NCBI GenBank assembly: GCA_963839995.1 | Contig: CAWIXH010000021.1 | Span: 1 to 64,000, forward strand | Direction: 5' to 3' | Source: CAWIUB01 sp963839995 | Lineage (GTDB): Bacteria > Actinomycetota > Actinomycetes > Mycobacteriales > Jatrophihabitantaceae | Length of the DNA: 64,000 nucleotides | Part shown: positions 8,273 to 17,054 of the stretch, in pieces | How the letters are laid out: every line of letters begins with the position of its first letter | Numbering within the stretch: position 1 is the first letter of the stretch | Translations under genes and position numbers: made by a program | Notes under the pieces: generated by a model | The model's database searches: none | The model's input: only the letters and a program-made list of their open reading frames with translations | Told to the model about the DNA's origin: nothing

Positions 8273-8683
8273 GTGACCCAACCGGCGCGACGGCCCGTCG
8301 GCGTGACGTTGCTCGTCGTCCTGATCGTCATCGGCGGCATCCTGCAGGTCGTCGCCGGAATCATCCTGATCCTCGGACACAAGAACGCCACCGTGCTGCG
8401 CGAAACGCACAGGTCGACTAACTTCCTGCTCAGCGCAGGAATCGCCGGCGCGGCCCTCGGGGTGATCTATCTGCTCGTATCGCGCGGCCTCGCGACAGGC
8501 ATCGGGTTCGCCCGGTTCATCGTCGGACTGATCAGCCTGCTCAGCCTCGGTGCCGGGCTGTGGGCAGCGGTCAGCCAGCACGGCAACCTGCGCGGCCAGG
8601 GCATCGCGAGCGCGATCGTCGGGTTCGTCATTCTGGTGTTGCTGTACTCACCCAAGGCCAACGCGTTCTTCCGCACCAATTGA
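8273..8683 (+). CDS. Small four-helix membrane protein, unknown function
   Basis: A 136-residue hydrophobic protein with about four transmembrane segments (VTLLVVLIVIGGILQVVAGI near residue 10, then three more) and a short basic N-terminus. The GTG at 8273 is preceded by GGAAGG at 8260-8265 with good spacing. Its stop TGA overlaps the TTG start of the next gene, so it is very likely co-translated with the large flippase-like protein. It resembles generic actinobacterial small integral membrane proteins but no family can be assigned. Confidence 0.75.
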   Translation: MTQPARRPVGVTLLVVLIVIGGILQVVAGIILILGHKNATVLRETHRSTNFLLSAGIAGAALGVIYLLVSRGLATGIGFARFIVGLISLLSLGAGLWAAVSQHGNLRGQGIASAIVGFVILVLLYSPKANAFFRTN

Positions 8684-11070
8684 GCCCGGCCACGGCCGCC
8701 GCCGATGGGCCGCCGCTCGTCATCGTCGACGACCGGCCCACCCGCATCCGATCGTCTGTCGACGGCCTGCGGCTCGTCGGACTGATTGTCCTGCTGCTGC
8801 TGCTGACGGCGTTCGGGACCCTGGCCAAGAACACCAGTCGCGGCGCGAACGACGACCTGGCCAGGGTGGTCAGCGCCCTGCCGCGGCTGCTCGTTGACGG
8901 GTTCAGCCTGATCGGCGGAGTCGGTGCGCTGGCCGTGCCGATCGCCGTGATCGCCCGGCAGATCATCCGCGGGCAGTCGCGCCGTCTCGTCGAGTCCTTG
9001 CTGTCCGGCGTGCTGGCGATCGTCATCGTCGCCGGGCTGAGCCTCGCCGTCGACAGTGCAAAGGACAGCGCGCTGTACCACGCGCTCACCCTCGCTCGTC
9101 CGTCCGGGTCGACGCCACCCCTCGATCCCTACCTCGCCGCGTGGATGGCCCTCGGGACGGTGGCGGGGATAGCGGCGGATCGGCTGTGGCGCAACCTCGT
9201 CGCGGTCGCCATGACCGTTTACGCACTGTCGGTGTTCACCGCGGCGCAGGCATCGCTGTTCTCCTTGGTGGCGAGCGTCGTGCTCGGCTACACCATCGGC
9301 GTTGTGGTGCGATACGTGGCGGGGTCGGTGAACGAGCAGCCGGACGGTGCGCGCATCGCGGCGGTGCTGGCCGACCGGGGTTTCCCGCTCACCCGGCTGG
9401 AACGAACGACGCGCATCCAGGTGGACCATCGTGTCTATCTCGCCACCACCCACGACGGCCGCGACCTGGATGTGGACGTGCTCGACCGCGACGAGATCGC
9501 ATCCGGCTGGTTCTATCGGATCTACCGCAACATCCGGGTGCTGCCCGAGGTGGCCCGCGGGCCCGACCTGAGCATCGAACGGGCCGCCGAACGGCGTTCG
9601 TTGCTGGCCTTCGCGGGCGAGGCCGCCGGCGCCGCCTTGCCCAAGTTTCTAGCCGGCGTCCCGTGCGGACCCGACACGATCGTGCTCGCCTACGAGCGGC
9701 GCACCGGGACGGCGCTGGCCGACCTGGATGCCCCACCCACCGACGCCCAGCTGCGCGGCCTCTGGACGTCCGTCGACCGGCTGCACCATGCCCGGATATC
9801 GCACCCGCGGCTCACTGCGCGGCGCATTCGTGTCGATAGCAGCGGACGGGTCGTGTTGCCGATTCTCGAAGACGGCAACGCGTTCGCCAGCGACCTACGG
9901 ATCAACCTCGACCGGGCCCAGCTGCTCGTGACGAGCGCACAGCTCGTCGGCGCCGGGCCAGCCGTACGCATCGCCCGCGACACGATCGGTGACGAGGGCC
10001 TGGCCTCGACCCTGCCCGTGCTGCAGCCGATCGCGCTGAGTCGCGAGACCCGTCGCGCACTCAAACGCGAGGCATCGCTGCTCGACGACCTGCGAGCCGA
10101 GATCCAGGGGCAGACCAGCATGCCGTTGCCGGAGCTGTCCCGGCTCGAGCGTATCCGGCCACGGACCGTGATCACCCTCGTCGCGCTGATCGTCGCCGGA
10201 TACCTGCTCATCGGCCAGCTTGGCTCGCTCGATCTGGCCACCGTGCTGCGCAACGCCAAGTGGCAGTGGGTGCCGCTGCTGCTCGTCGCCTCCGCAGCCA
10301 CGTACCCGGCGGCGGCGATCTCGCTGATCGGCTACGTCCGCGAGCGGCTGTCGTTCTTCCGAACGATGTTTGCCCAGCTCGCGGCGTCGTTCACCAGCTT
10401 CGTCATGCCGCCAGCCGTGGGCGGCCTGGCGGTAAACGTCCGCTTCCTGCAGAAGTCCGGGCTGTCGACGCCCGCGGCCGCGACCAGCGTGGGCGTCAGC
10501 CAGGTCGTCAACGCGATCTCACACATCGTGTTGCTCATCGTGTTCGCGGCGGCCACCGGGACGTCCGCGGGGCACCGGCTGCCGATCCCCGGCTGGGTGT
10601 TCATCGCGTTGGGGGGCCTTGCCGCGCTGGCCCTGCTCGCCCTGGCCCTGCCGGTCGCCCGCCGGTGGCTGCTGGCGAAGGTGCTGCCTCCCGTCCGGGA
10701 GGCGTTGCCGCGGTTGCTGAGCCTGGTGAGCAGCCCCGTCAAGTTGGCCGAGGCCATCGGCGGCACTCTGCTGCTCAACGCCGCCTACATCCTGGCTCTC
10801 TGGTGCGCGGTGCGAGCGTTCAACGGGACCGTCGACTTCGTCGCGGTGGCCGTCGTGTACCTCGCCGGCGGCGCGATCGGCTCCATGGCCCCGACGCCGG
10901 GCGGGCTGGGCGCCGTCGAGGCGGCGCTCTCGACCGGTCTGGCGGCGGCCGGCATGCCGGGTGCCGCGGCCGTCAGCGCCGTGCTGTTGTACCGGATCGG
11001 GACGTTCTGGCTGCCGGTGCCAGTTGGCTGGCTGGCGGTGCACTGGCTACAACGCCACGACGCTCTGTGA
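8680..11070 (+). CDS. Membrane protein: kinase-like domain fused to LPG synthase/flippase TM domain
   Basis: A 796-residue protein. Residues 20-200 hold about six transmembrane helices. A soluble region (about 210-475) resembles a protein-kinase or UbiB-like fold in its later part (VDRLHHARISHPRLTARRI, then NLDRAQLLVTSAQLVG), but the usual HRD/DFG catalytic signatures are not evident, so it may be a pseudokinase. The C-terminal half has eight or so helices matching the lysylphosphatidylglycerol synthase TM region (UPF0104, flippase-like), with VMPPAVGGLAVNVRFLQKSG and APTPGGLGAVEAALSTGL. The lysyl-transferase domain is absent, so lipid translocation is more likely than lysyl-PG synthesis. The TTG start overlaps the previous stop. 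Confidence 0.8.
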   Translation: MSPATAAADGPPLVIVDDRPTRIRSSVDGLRLVGLIVLLLLLTAFGTLAKNTSRGANDDLARVVSALPRLLVDGFSLIGGVGALAVPIAVIARQIIRGQSRRLVESLLSGVLAIVIVAGLSLAVDSAKDSALYHALTLARPSGSTPPLDPYLAAWMALGTVAGIAADRLWRNLVAVAMTVYALSVFTAAQASLFSLVASVVLGYTIGVVVRYVAGSVNEQPDGARIAAVLADRGFPLTRLERTTRIQVDHRVYLATTHDGRDLDVDVLDRDEIASGWFYRIYRNIRVLPEVARGPDLSIERAAERRSLLAFAGEAAGAALPKFLAGVPCGPDTIVLAYERRTGTALADLDAPPTDAQLRGLWTSVDRLHHARISHPRLTARRIRVDSSGRVVLPILEDGNAFASDLRINLDRAQLLVTSAQLVGAGPAVRIARDTIGDEGLASTLPVLQPIALSRETRRALKREASLLDDLRAEIQGQTSMPLPELSRLERIRPRTVITLVALIVAGYLLIGQLGSLDLATVLRNAKWQWVPLLLVASAATYPAAAISLIGYVRERLSFFRTMFAQLAASFTSFVMPPAVGGLAVNVRFLQKSGLSTPAAATSVGVSQVVNAISHIVLLIVFAAATGTSAGHRLPIPGWVFIALGGLAALALLALALPVARRWLLAKVLPPVREALPRLLSLVSSPVKLAEAIGGTLLLNAAYILALWCAVRAFNGTVDFVAVAVVYLAGGAIGSMAPTPGGLGAVEAALSTGLAAAGMPGAAAVSAVLLYRIGTFWLPVPVGWLAVHWLQRHDAL

Positions 11071-11101
11071 CGGATGTCCCAGCCCTGGCAAGCTGGCGGG
11101 C

Positions 11102-11509
11102 ATGGATCGCGACGGTGTGATGCTGTGGGTGGCGAGATACGAGGCTGGGTGGCGCGCCAGAGACCTCGGTGCCGTCGAGACCCTGTTCACCGCGGACGCG
11201 CACTACCGCCGGTCGCCGTACGAGCCATCCGACGTCGGGCATGCCGCGATCCGGGCGTTTTGGCGCGAGGACGACGACGTGCAGTTCACCATGCGGGCCG
11301 AGCCGGTGGCGGTCGACGGCGACAGCACGGTCACGCGGGTACAGGTGAACTACACGGCACCGAAGCAACAGGAATACCTCGACCTGTGGCTGCTGCGCTT
11401 CGCACCGGACGGCCGGGTCGCCGACTTCGAGGAGTGGCCGTACTGGCCGGGACGGTCCTACAGCGCGGTCCGGGAGGCACACGACTCACGGCCTGCGGCG
11501 CCGACCTAG
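11102..11509 (+). CDS. SnoaL-like (NTF2 fold) protein
   Basis: A 135-residue single-domain protein with the NTF2/SnoaL pattern: N-terminal helix VARYEAGWRARDLGAVETLF, then HYRRSPYEP, a helix with AIRAFW, and strands ending LWLLRFAPDGRVADFEEWPY. Members act as small hydrolases, isomerases or ligand-binding proteins; the substrate cannot be inferred. The ATG at 11102 was chosen since homologous sequence begins there. It ends one base before the GTG of the glycosyltransferase, so the two are probably in one transcript. Confidence 0.8.
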   Translation: MDRDGVMLWVARYEAGWRARDLGAVETLFTADAHYRRSPYEPSDVGHAAIRAFWREDDDVQFTMRAEPVAVDGDSTVTRVQVNYTAPKQQEYLDLWLLRFAPDGRVADFEEWPYWPGRSYSAVREAHDSRPAAPT

Positions 11510-12322
11510 GTGACGGCTAGGTACGCTCTCGCGGTGACTGGTCGCCCTGACGCCACCCCGATCCGCATCGCCGTCGTCCCCGCCTACAACGAGCAGGCGA
11601 CCGTCCGGGAGGTACTCGACCGGCTGTACGACTTCGTCGACGAGCTGGTCGTGGTCGACGACGGTTCGACCGACGGCACCCGCCGGGTCATTTGGGGCTG
11701 GCTGCCCGGGCACGAGCGAGCCCGATTGCTGATATTCGACGTCAACCAAGGGATGTCCGCCGCCTACCATCTGGCCTTCTCCGAGATCGCCGACCGGGTC
11801 AAGGCCGGGGAGCTGGACCCAGACACGCTCATCTGCACCATCGACGCCGACGGTCAACACGACCCGCACTCGCTGGACGAGCTCATCAGGATCGCCACGG
11901 ACGAGCGGCTGGACGCTCTGCTCGTGCAGCGCGACCTGTCCGGCTATCCCGCCTACAAGAGGCTCGGCAACACCGTCCTGAGCAAATGGGCCGCGTTCTG
12001 GGCGAGGTCGCCGCTCTACGACGTCGAGTCCGGCTACCGGGTCTTCCGCGCCGGCGCCCTGGCCGACGCGTTGCAGTACTACCGCGGCTACCAATACTCC
12101 GAGACGGTCGAGGTGGCCGTCGTGCTCTGCCGGCTGGGCTACAAAGTGCGCAACGACATCGTGCTGCCCGTGCCGCTGTTCCGCTCACGTACCCGGCTGC
12201 GTGATGCCGTCATCGACGCGACGATGATCGTGGTGGCAGCCCGGCGCAGCGCCGCGCGCAACCGCAAGCCGGCGCCGGTCTTCCTCGAGCCTGCACTCGA
12301 GCCTCCCCTGCCTCAGCAGTGA
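11510..12322 (+). CDS. Family 2 glycosyltransferase (polyprenyl-phosphate sugar synthase-like)
   Basis: A 270-residue GT-A fold enzyme. The nucleotide-binding start is VVPAYNEQATVREVLDRL, followed by LVVVDDGSTDGT, the metal-binding DADGQHDP in place of the usual DXD, and the acceptor-side motif DVESGYRVFRAGAL. This resembles dolichyl/polyprenyl-phosphate mannose or glucose synthases that charge a lipid carrier at the inner membrane face. No C-terminal TM segments are present, so it would be soluble or peripheral. GTG start at 11510 directly after the upstream stop; a GTG at 11534 is an alternative. It overlaps the convergent deacetylase gene by 10 bp. Confidence 0.88.
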   Translation: MTARYALAVTGRPDATPIRIAVVPAYNEQATVREVLDRLYDFVDELVVVDDGSTDGTRRVIWGWLPGHERARLLIFDVNQGMSAAYHLAFSEIADRVKAGELDPDTLICTIDADGQHDPHSLDELIRIATDERLDALLVQRDLSGYPAYKRLGNTVLSKWAAFWARSPLYDVESGYRVFRAGALADALQYYRGYQYSETVEVAVVLCRLGYKVRNDIVLPVPLFRSRTRLRDAVIDATMIVVAARRSAARNRKPAPVFLEPALEPPLPQQ

Positions 12323-13509
12323 TCGGTGTAGCCCGAGCGGCCCAGCAGCTGGTCCAGCCGGACCGGCTGCAGACCCCGCGCCGCCAGGCCATCGAGGATC
12401 AGCGGCATAGCGCGCACCAGCACGGACCGGTTGGCGTCAACCTTCCCGTCCAGGCCGTCGTGCAAGTCGATGATCGAACCGCGACGTGCCTTCGACAGCA
12501 CCCGATTGGCGATCGCCTGCGGATCGTTCGTCGCCCAGTCTCCGGCCGACACGTCCCAGCCGATCATCGTGACGTCGTTGCGGTGCAGCACCCAGGACAT
12601 GAGCGGGGTGTGCTGCCCGTGCGGCGGGCGGTAGAACGCCGGGCAGACACCTGCCTGCTGAGAGATCGCCCGCTGTGCGCGCATGAGCTCGGGGTAACGC
12701 GGATCCAGCCAGCGCCACTCGTCATGGTGGAAGGAGTGGTTGCCGACCAGCTGCCCGTCCGCGATCAAGGCACGGGTGATGTCCGGTCGGGCCTCCACGG
12801 CCTTGCCCACCGAAAAGAACGTGCCCTTGGCTGCGTGCGCGTCCAGGATGTGCGCGATCGCCATCGTCGCGCCGGCGTTGGGGCCGTCGTCGAAGGTGAT
12901 CGCGACCTGCGGCTGGTCCCGCGGGCCGTGCGCGATCGTCGGGCCGAACCAGGGCGCGGTCGGCGAGTTGGCGCCGATCCACGAGCCGACCAGGACGACG
13001 CCCAGCAGGCCTGCGACAGGCACCAGCCATCCCGCCCGTCGCGAAATGGGGTGCGCGCGCCGGTCCAGCGTCGCAGCCAGCACCAGAGCGAGGCCGGTCG
13101 CCGCGCCGCAGACCCAGGCCGGACCGGCACCCCACACCGTCGCCACGACGAGGAGAACCGCCGTGGTCGCGGCCGCGCTGGTGAGCACGATCCTGTCCCA
13201 CAGGCGGCCGGTCCAGCACAGCGCCACACCCAGACCGAGCAACGCCGCCAGCAACCAGTTGATCGCTCCGGCGCGTGCCTGTGAGAACAGCCAGGCGCAG
13301 GTCGCCACGATCACGCCGCCAACCACCCGGGTCGGTGGCCGGTGCCGTAGCCGTAGCACCAGCACGGCCACCCCGATCGCGATCACCCCGGCGGGAGCTG
13401 CCGTGCCCAGGGCTGTGGCGGAGTGATCGTCGAGAATCCCCAGCAGCGGCAGGACGAACGCCGCCAACACCACGCCGGACAGTGCGCGGATGAACGTCGG
13501 GCTAGCCAT
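12313..13509 (-). CDS. Membrane-anchored polysaccharide deacetylase (NodB domain)
   Basis: A 398-residue protein with about six N-terminal transmembrane helices (residues 8-180) followed by an extracytoplasmic carbohydrate esterase family 4 domain. Catalytic motifs are present: TFDDGPN (Asp 207, Asp 208), GNHSFHH (metal His 258 and His 262), FYRPPHG, and IIDLHDGLDG. It should remove acetyl groups from a cell-surface polysaccharide or peptidoglycan. Its ATG at 13507-13509 lies within the same CCATGG as an ATG of the divergent gene, leaving no room for a normal promoter; leaderless transcription or a later true start is likely. Confidence 0.9.
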   Translation of the reverse strand: MASPTFIRALSGVVLAAFVLPLLGILDDHSATALGTAAPAGVIAIGVAVLVLRLRHRPPTRVVGGVIVATCAWLFSQARAGAINWLLAALLGLGVALCWTGRLWDRIVLTSAAATTAVLLVVATVWGAGPAWVCGAATGLALVLAATLDRRAHPISRRAGWLVPVAGLLGVVLVGSWIGANSPTAPWFGPTIAHGPRDQPQVAITFDDGPNAGATMAIAHILDAHAAKGTFFSVGKAVEARPDITRALIADGQLVGNHSFHHDEWRWLDPRYPELMRAQRAISQQAGVCPAFYRPPHGQHTPLMSWVLHRNDVTMIGWDVSAGDWATNDPQAIANRVLSKARRGSIIDLHDGLDGKVDANRSVLVRAMPLILDGLAARGLQPVRLDQLLGRSGYTDHC

Positions 13510-14836
13510 GGCGCGTCCGGCGAATCAGCCGGGTCACGACCGCCAGCTGCGCGGCGGCACGATCGCCCTCGCGGTTGCTACAGCGGCATGGGCGACGATC
13601 CTGTCGCTCACCCTGACAGACCGGGTCTTCGTCACCCATGACAGCCTTATCGACTACGCCCATTCGTGGTGGATCGAGAGCCAACTCTGGCACGGGCACG
13701 GCATCCCCTGGCACATGCCCATGCTCGGGCACGGCGAGGCGCTCACCTTCCCGTACGGATTCCTGCCGTGGATCGTATCGGCGCTGCTGTGGCCGCTGTT
13801 CGGCGAATGGGCCGTCACGCTGGTGCTGGTGCTCGGTGTCCTGGGCCTGATTGCGGCGACCTTCTGGGCGTTTCCCGAGGCGCGCCTCGGCTGGTGGCCG
13901 GTGGTCGTGTTGGCGAACCCGATCCTGGTCTTGGCGCCGTTGTCCGGCCAGCTGCCGTTCCTGTGGGCGTCCGCGCTGCTGGTCGTGGGCATCGGATGCT
14001 GGCGGCGCGGCCATCGTGGGTGGGCGGTGGTGTTCGCGGGTGTCGGGCAGCTGTGCCACGTGGCGGTCGTCCTGCCGCTCGCGGCCCTGCTGGTAATGCT
14101 GCGGCTGCGTCGGGAGCCCGACCGGCGGACGCTCCTGGGGTGTTACGCGCTATCGCTCGTCATCGCCGCCCCGGCGATCTGGCCGATCCTGCGGTCGCCG
14201 GTGTTTACCGAGAGCTCGACGGCGACCAGGATCGCCCAGTTGGTCGGCACGGTGTTCACCCGGGCGTTCGTCCTGCTCCCGCCGATCCTGGCGATGCTGC
14301 TGGTGCGCGGCAGGCACCGCTGGCTGCCGCCCGTCCTCGCTGGGGTCGCGTTGCTGCTCAACGTCGCCCTGCTGGCCCCGCTGGACGCCGGGTACTCGTG
14401 GGCCGCGCTAGTGCGGCAGCCGGACCACACGATGGCGGCGTTCGCCCGGACCACGGAGTTCCACCCTGGTGCCACCTACCGGGTGCTCTATACCGCAGAC
14501 GGCAAGGTCGGCATGTACCAGCTGATCCGGGACGGCGCGGTGCTCGACTCGGAGTTCTTCCCAGAGAGCATCTGGTATGGCAAGTTCGCTGACGAACAAA
14601 AGTACTCGGCGTTCCTGGCGCGGCGTAACGTCGACTATGTCCTGCTTTTCCGTGACATACCAGGTAGTATCACGACCAACGAGGGAGACCTCCTTCGGGC
14701 CATGGCAGCATCCGGTCGCGGTTGCCGGGGCGATACAGCGGGGGTTCGCTTGGTGCAATCGCACGCAGCCTGGGACGATTACGCGATCGACCGCAGCTGT
14801 CTCGCATCCTCGGATAGCGCACGGACGAGCCGGTGA
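13490..14836 (+). CDS. Polytopic membrane protein, unknown function
   Basis: A 448-residue protein with about ten transmembrane helices and a C-terminal soluble stretch of some 130 residues (from DAGYSWAALVRQPDHTMAAF). An N-terminal extracytoplasmic loop with DSLIDYAHSWWIESQLWHGH lies between the first two helices, a position where GT-C glycosyltransferases and related envelope enzymes carry catalytic acids, but no family signature is convincing. Possible starts are ATG 13490 and ATG 13508; either overlaps the start of the divergent deacetylase. It shares a GTGA overlap with the DMT transporter downstream. Context suggests envelope glycan metabolism. Confidence 0.7.
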   Translation: MNVGLAMARPANQPGHDRQLRGGTIALAVATAAWATILSLTLTDRVFVTHDSLIDYAHSWWIESQLWHGHGIPWHMPMLGHGEALTFPYGFLPWIVSALLWPLFGEWAVTLVLVLGVLGLIAATFWAFPEARLGWWPVVVLANPILVLAPLSGQLPFLWASALLVVGIGCWRRGHRGWAVVFAGVGQLCHVAVVLPLAALLVMLRLRREPDRRTLLGCYALSLVIAAPAIWPILRSPVFTESSTATRIAQLVGTVFTRAFVLLPPILAMLLVRGRHRWLPPVLAGVALLLNVALLAPLDAGYSWAALVRQPDHTMAAFARTTEFHPGATYRVLYTADGKVGMYQLIRDGAVLDSEFFPESIWYGKFADEQKYSAFLARRNVDYVLLFRDIPGSITTNEGDLLRAMAASGRGCRGDTAGVRLVQSHAAWDDYAIDRSCLASSDSARTSR

Positions 14837-15870
14837 CCAAGACGCTCGTCCTCGCGCTGTGCGCCGCGATGGCCTTCGGCGCGTCCGTCGCGCTCCAGGA
14901 GCGGGCGGCTGCCGAGGTGCACCACGACCACGCGATGAAGGTCAGCCTGCTGCTGCGCGTCGCGCGCCGGCCGCTGTGGCTGATGGGACTGATCGCGAGC
15001 GGCATGGGGCTGGTGCTGCAGATCGCCGCATTACGCCACGGGTCCTTGGTGGTCGTCCAGCCGGTCATGGCGACGACGCTGATCTTCGCGCTGGCCCTGG
15101 TTGCGATCCGCACCCGGATCGGGCTCAGCGCCGCCGAGTGGGGGTCGGTCGCCGCCGTCGTCGGGGGCCTCGTGGTCTTCCTCGTGCTCGCCACCCCGGA
15201 CGGGAACACCGCCGAGACGCCTCACGGAACGGCATGGGCGGTGACCAGCGCCAGCGCCGTCGTGGTGGTGAGCGGGCTCGGCTGGCTGTCGACCAGACGG
15301 CACGGCCGCCGTCGCGCGGCGCTGTTGGGTTTGGCCACCGGCCTGTCCAACGCGTTCGTCGCGGTGCTGACGAAAGCGTTCTCCCGCCAGCTGCGCCACG
15401 GCGGAGCGCTGTGGACTCACTGGGCGCTGTGGGCACTGATCGCAGCCGGCATCCCGGCCGTGCTGCTGGTGCAGAGCCTCTACCAATCGGGCAACCTGCG
15501 AATGTCGCTGCCGATCGTCGCCGTCGTTGAGCCGATCGCGGCGTCCTTCGTCGGCGTCATCCTCTTCGGCGAACACGTCACCTTCGACGGTGACGAGTCC
15601 GTCGTGATCGGCGTGGCGCTCGCCGCCGCCATCTTCGGGCTGTGGCATCTGGCCGGTAACCCGCGCATCACCGTCTCGGCCGGTGGCGCGCCGCGGGTTG
15701 CGACGGCACGCCGCGGCGAGAACGAGGGCCCGGCTATTCCGCGCGGGAGCCGGCACGCGGTCGGCGGGGCGCATCGCTCGGACCGGTTCGTGAGAACGTT
15801 CCAGCCGGTGCCGGAAACACGTTCCGGCGAAACCCGGCCGTATCCGCGGTACCACCGGGGAGCCCGTTGA
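14833..15870 (+). CDS. DMT-superfamily (EamA-like) transporter
   Basis: A 345-residue protein with nine to ten transmembrane helices and the internal symmetry of drug/metabolite transporters. Characteristic are the first helix LALCAAMAFGASVALQERAA, the LRHGSLVVVQPVMATTLIFA region and the late PIVAVVEPIAASFVGVILFG helix. The last 70 residues are a basic, Arg-rich cytoplasmic tail not needed for transport. The GTG start overlaps the previous stop by four bases. The substrate is unknown; the flanking sugar genes make a glycan precursor or sugar conceivable. Confidence 0.82.
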   Translation: MTKTLVLALCAAMAFGASVALQERAAAEVHHDHAMKVSLLLRVARRPLWLMGLIASGMGLVLQIAALRHGSLVVVQPVMATTLIFALALVAIRTRIGLSAAEWGSVAAVVGGLVVFLVLATPDGNTAETPHGTAWAVTSASAVVVVSGLGWLSTRRHGRRRAALLGLATGLSNAFVAVLTKAFSRQLRHGGALWTHWALWALIAAGIPAVLLVQSLYQSGNLRMSLPIVAVVEPIAASFVGVILFGEHVTFDGDESVVIGVALAAAIFGLWHLAGNPRITVSAGGAPRVATARRGENEGPAIPRGSRHAVGGAHRSDRFVRTFQPVPETRSGETRPYPRYHRGAR

Positions 15871-16976
15871 ACGTCCCACCCGCACGCCTGGTGTTCTGCG
15901 ACGAGGACCGCGCCGAGATCCTGCGGCTGATAGACGAGTCGCTGCGCTCGGGCTCGCTGACGCTTGGCCCGCATACTCGCCGGCTCGAGGCGGCGTTCGC
16001 GGCGCGGCACCGCTCGCCACACGCGATCGCCGTCAGTAGCGGCACCAGCGCCATCGAGATCGTCTTGCGGGCGCTCGACATCGCCGGGCGCGAGGTGGTC
16101 GTGCCAGCCGACACCTTCTTCGCCACCGCGGCGGCGGTCGTCCACGCGGGCGGCGTGCCGCGCTTCGCCGACGTATCGCCGACGACGCTCGCCCTGACTG
16201 CCGAGACTGTCGAGGCGGCATTGACCGCGAACACGACGGCCGTCGTGATGGTGCACATCGCGGGCCTGGTCGCGCCGGACGTGGTGGCGATCCGCGACCT
16301 GTGCAACCGTCGCGGGATCTTCTTCGTCGAGGACGCGGCGCACGCGCACGGCAGTTCCTACCTGGGGCAGCCAGCGGGAACCTTCGGTGTGGCAGGCACA
16401 TTCTCCTTCTATCCCACCAAGGTCATCACTGCCGGCGAGGGCGGGATGATCATCACCGCTGACGATCGGCTACGCGACGAGGCACTGATGTACCGCGACC
16501 AGGGCAAGGCAGGGTTCCACGGCGGCGAGCACGTGCGACTCGGCTACGCGTGGCGGATGAGTGAGGTGCACGCGGCGATCGCGGCCGTGCAGTTCGCTCG
16601 GTTGGACGAGTTCATCGCCGTCCGGACGCGCGTGGCGCGTCGCTATGACGAGGCGCTTGCCGACCTCGACGGGGTTACCCCGTTGTCGCTGCCGGACGAC
16701 TGCGTGTCGAACTACTACAAGTACGCCGCGCTGCTCGATCCAGGCATCGACCGCGCCTCGGTGCGCTCACGGCTGGCGGAGTTCGGGGTCGCGCTCAGCG
16801 GTGAGGTGTACCAGACGCCATTGCACCGCGAGCCGATCTTCGCGCACCTGTCGCCAGGCACCCTGCCGGTAGCCGACGACGTGTGCGCCAGGCAGATCTG
16901 CCTGCCCGTCCATTCCGATATGACTGACGACGAAGCGGATCAGGTAGTGACCGCGCTGGCCAAGGTCGTCGGATAG
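15867..16976 (+). CDS. DegT/DnrJ/EryC1-family sugar aminotransferase
   Basis: A 369-residue PLP-dependent fold type I enzyme that transaminates keto-sugars on nucleotide carriers. Visible motifs are SSGTSAIEIVLRAL, VPADTFFATAAAVVHAGG, the PLP-contacting VEDAAHAHGSSY (Asp 156) and the Schiff-base lysine in FSFYPTKVITAGEGGM (Lys 185). The C-terminal region has YKYAALL and VYQTPLH. The TTG start at 15867 overlaps the transporter stop as TTGA. It closes a four-gene plus-strand run and lies beside galE, suggesting amino-sugar formation for a surface glycan. Confidence 0.9.
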   Translation: MNVPPARLVFCDEDRAEILRLIDESLRSGSLTLGPHTRRLEAAFAARHRSPHAIAVSSGTSAIEIVLRALDIAGREVVVPADTFFATAAAVVHAGGVPRFADVSPTTLALTAETVEAALTANTTAVVMVHIAGLVAPDVVAIRDLCNRRGIFFVEDAAHAHGSSYLGQPAGTFGVAGTFSFYPTKVITAGEGGMIITADDRLRDEALMYRDQGKAGFHGGEHVRLGYAWRMSEVHAAIAAVQFARLDEFIAVRTRVARRYDEALADLDGVTPLSLPDDCVSNYYKYAALLDPGIDRASVRSRLAEFGVALSGEVYQTPLHREPIFAHLSPGTLPVADDVCARQICLPVHSDMTDDEADQVVTALAKVVG

Positions 16977-16990
16977 GCACCCGTCCCGAG

Positions 16991-17042
16991 CGAGTTGTTC
17001 GACCTGCGGGGTGCCAGGGGGCGCCGAAAATCGAACAACTCG
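16991..17042. repeat. Palindromic repeat family A, copy 2
   Basis: A 52-bp element with arms CGAGTTGTTCGA (16991-17002) and TCGAACAACTCG (17031-17042), perfect over 12 bp. Its 14-bp left arm is identical to that of copy 3. The 24-base centre (17005-17028) can itself fold (GGTGCC/GGCGCC). It lies between the convergent aminotransferase and galE stops, where it could also act as a terminator. Confidence 0.88.
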
Positions 17043-17054
17043 AGGTGTCCGGGA

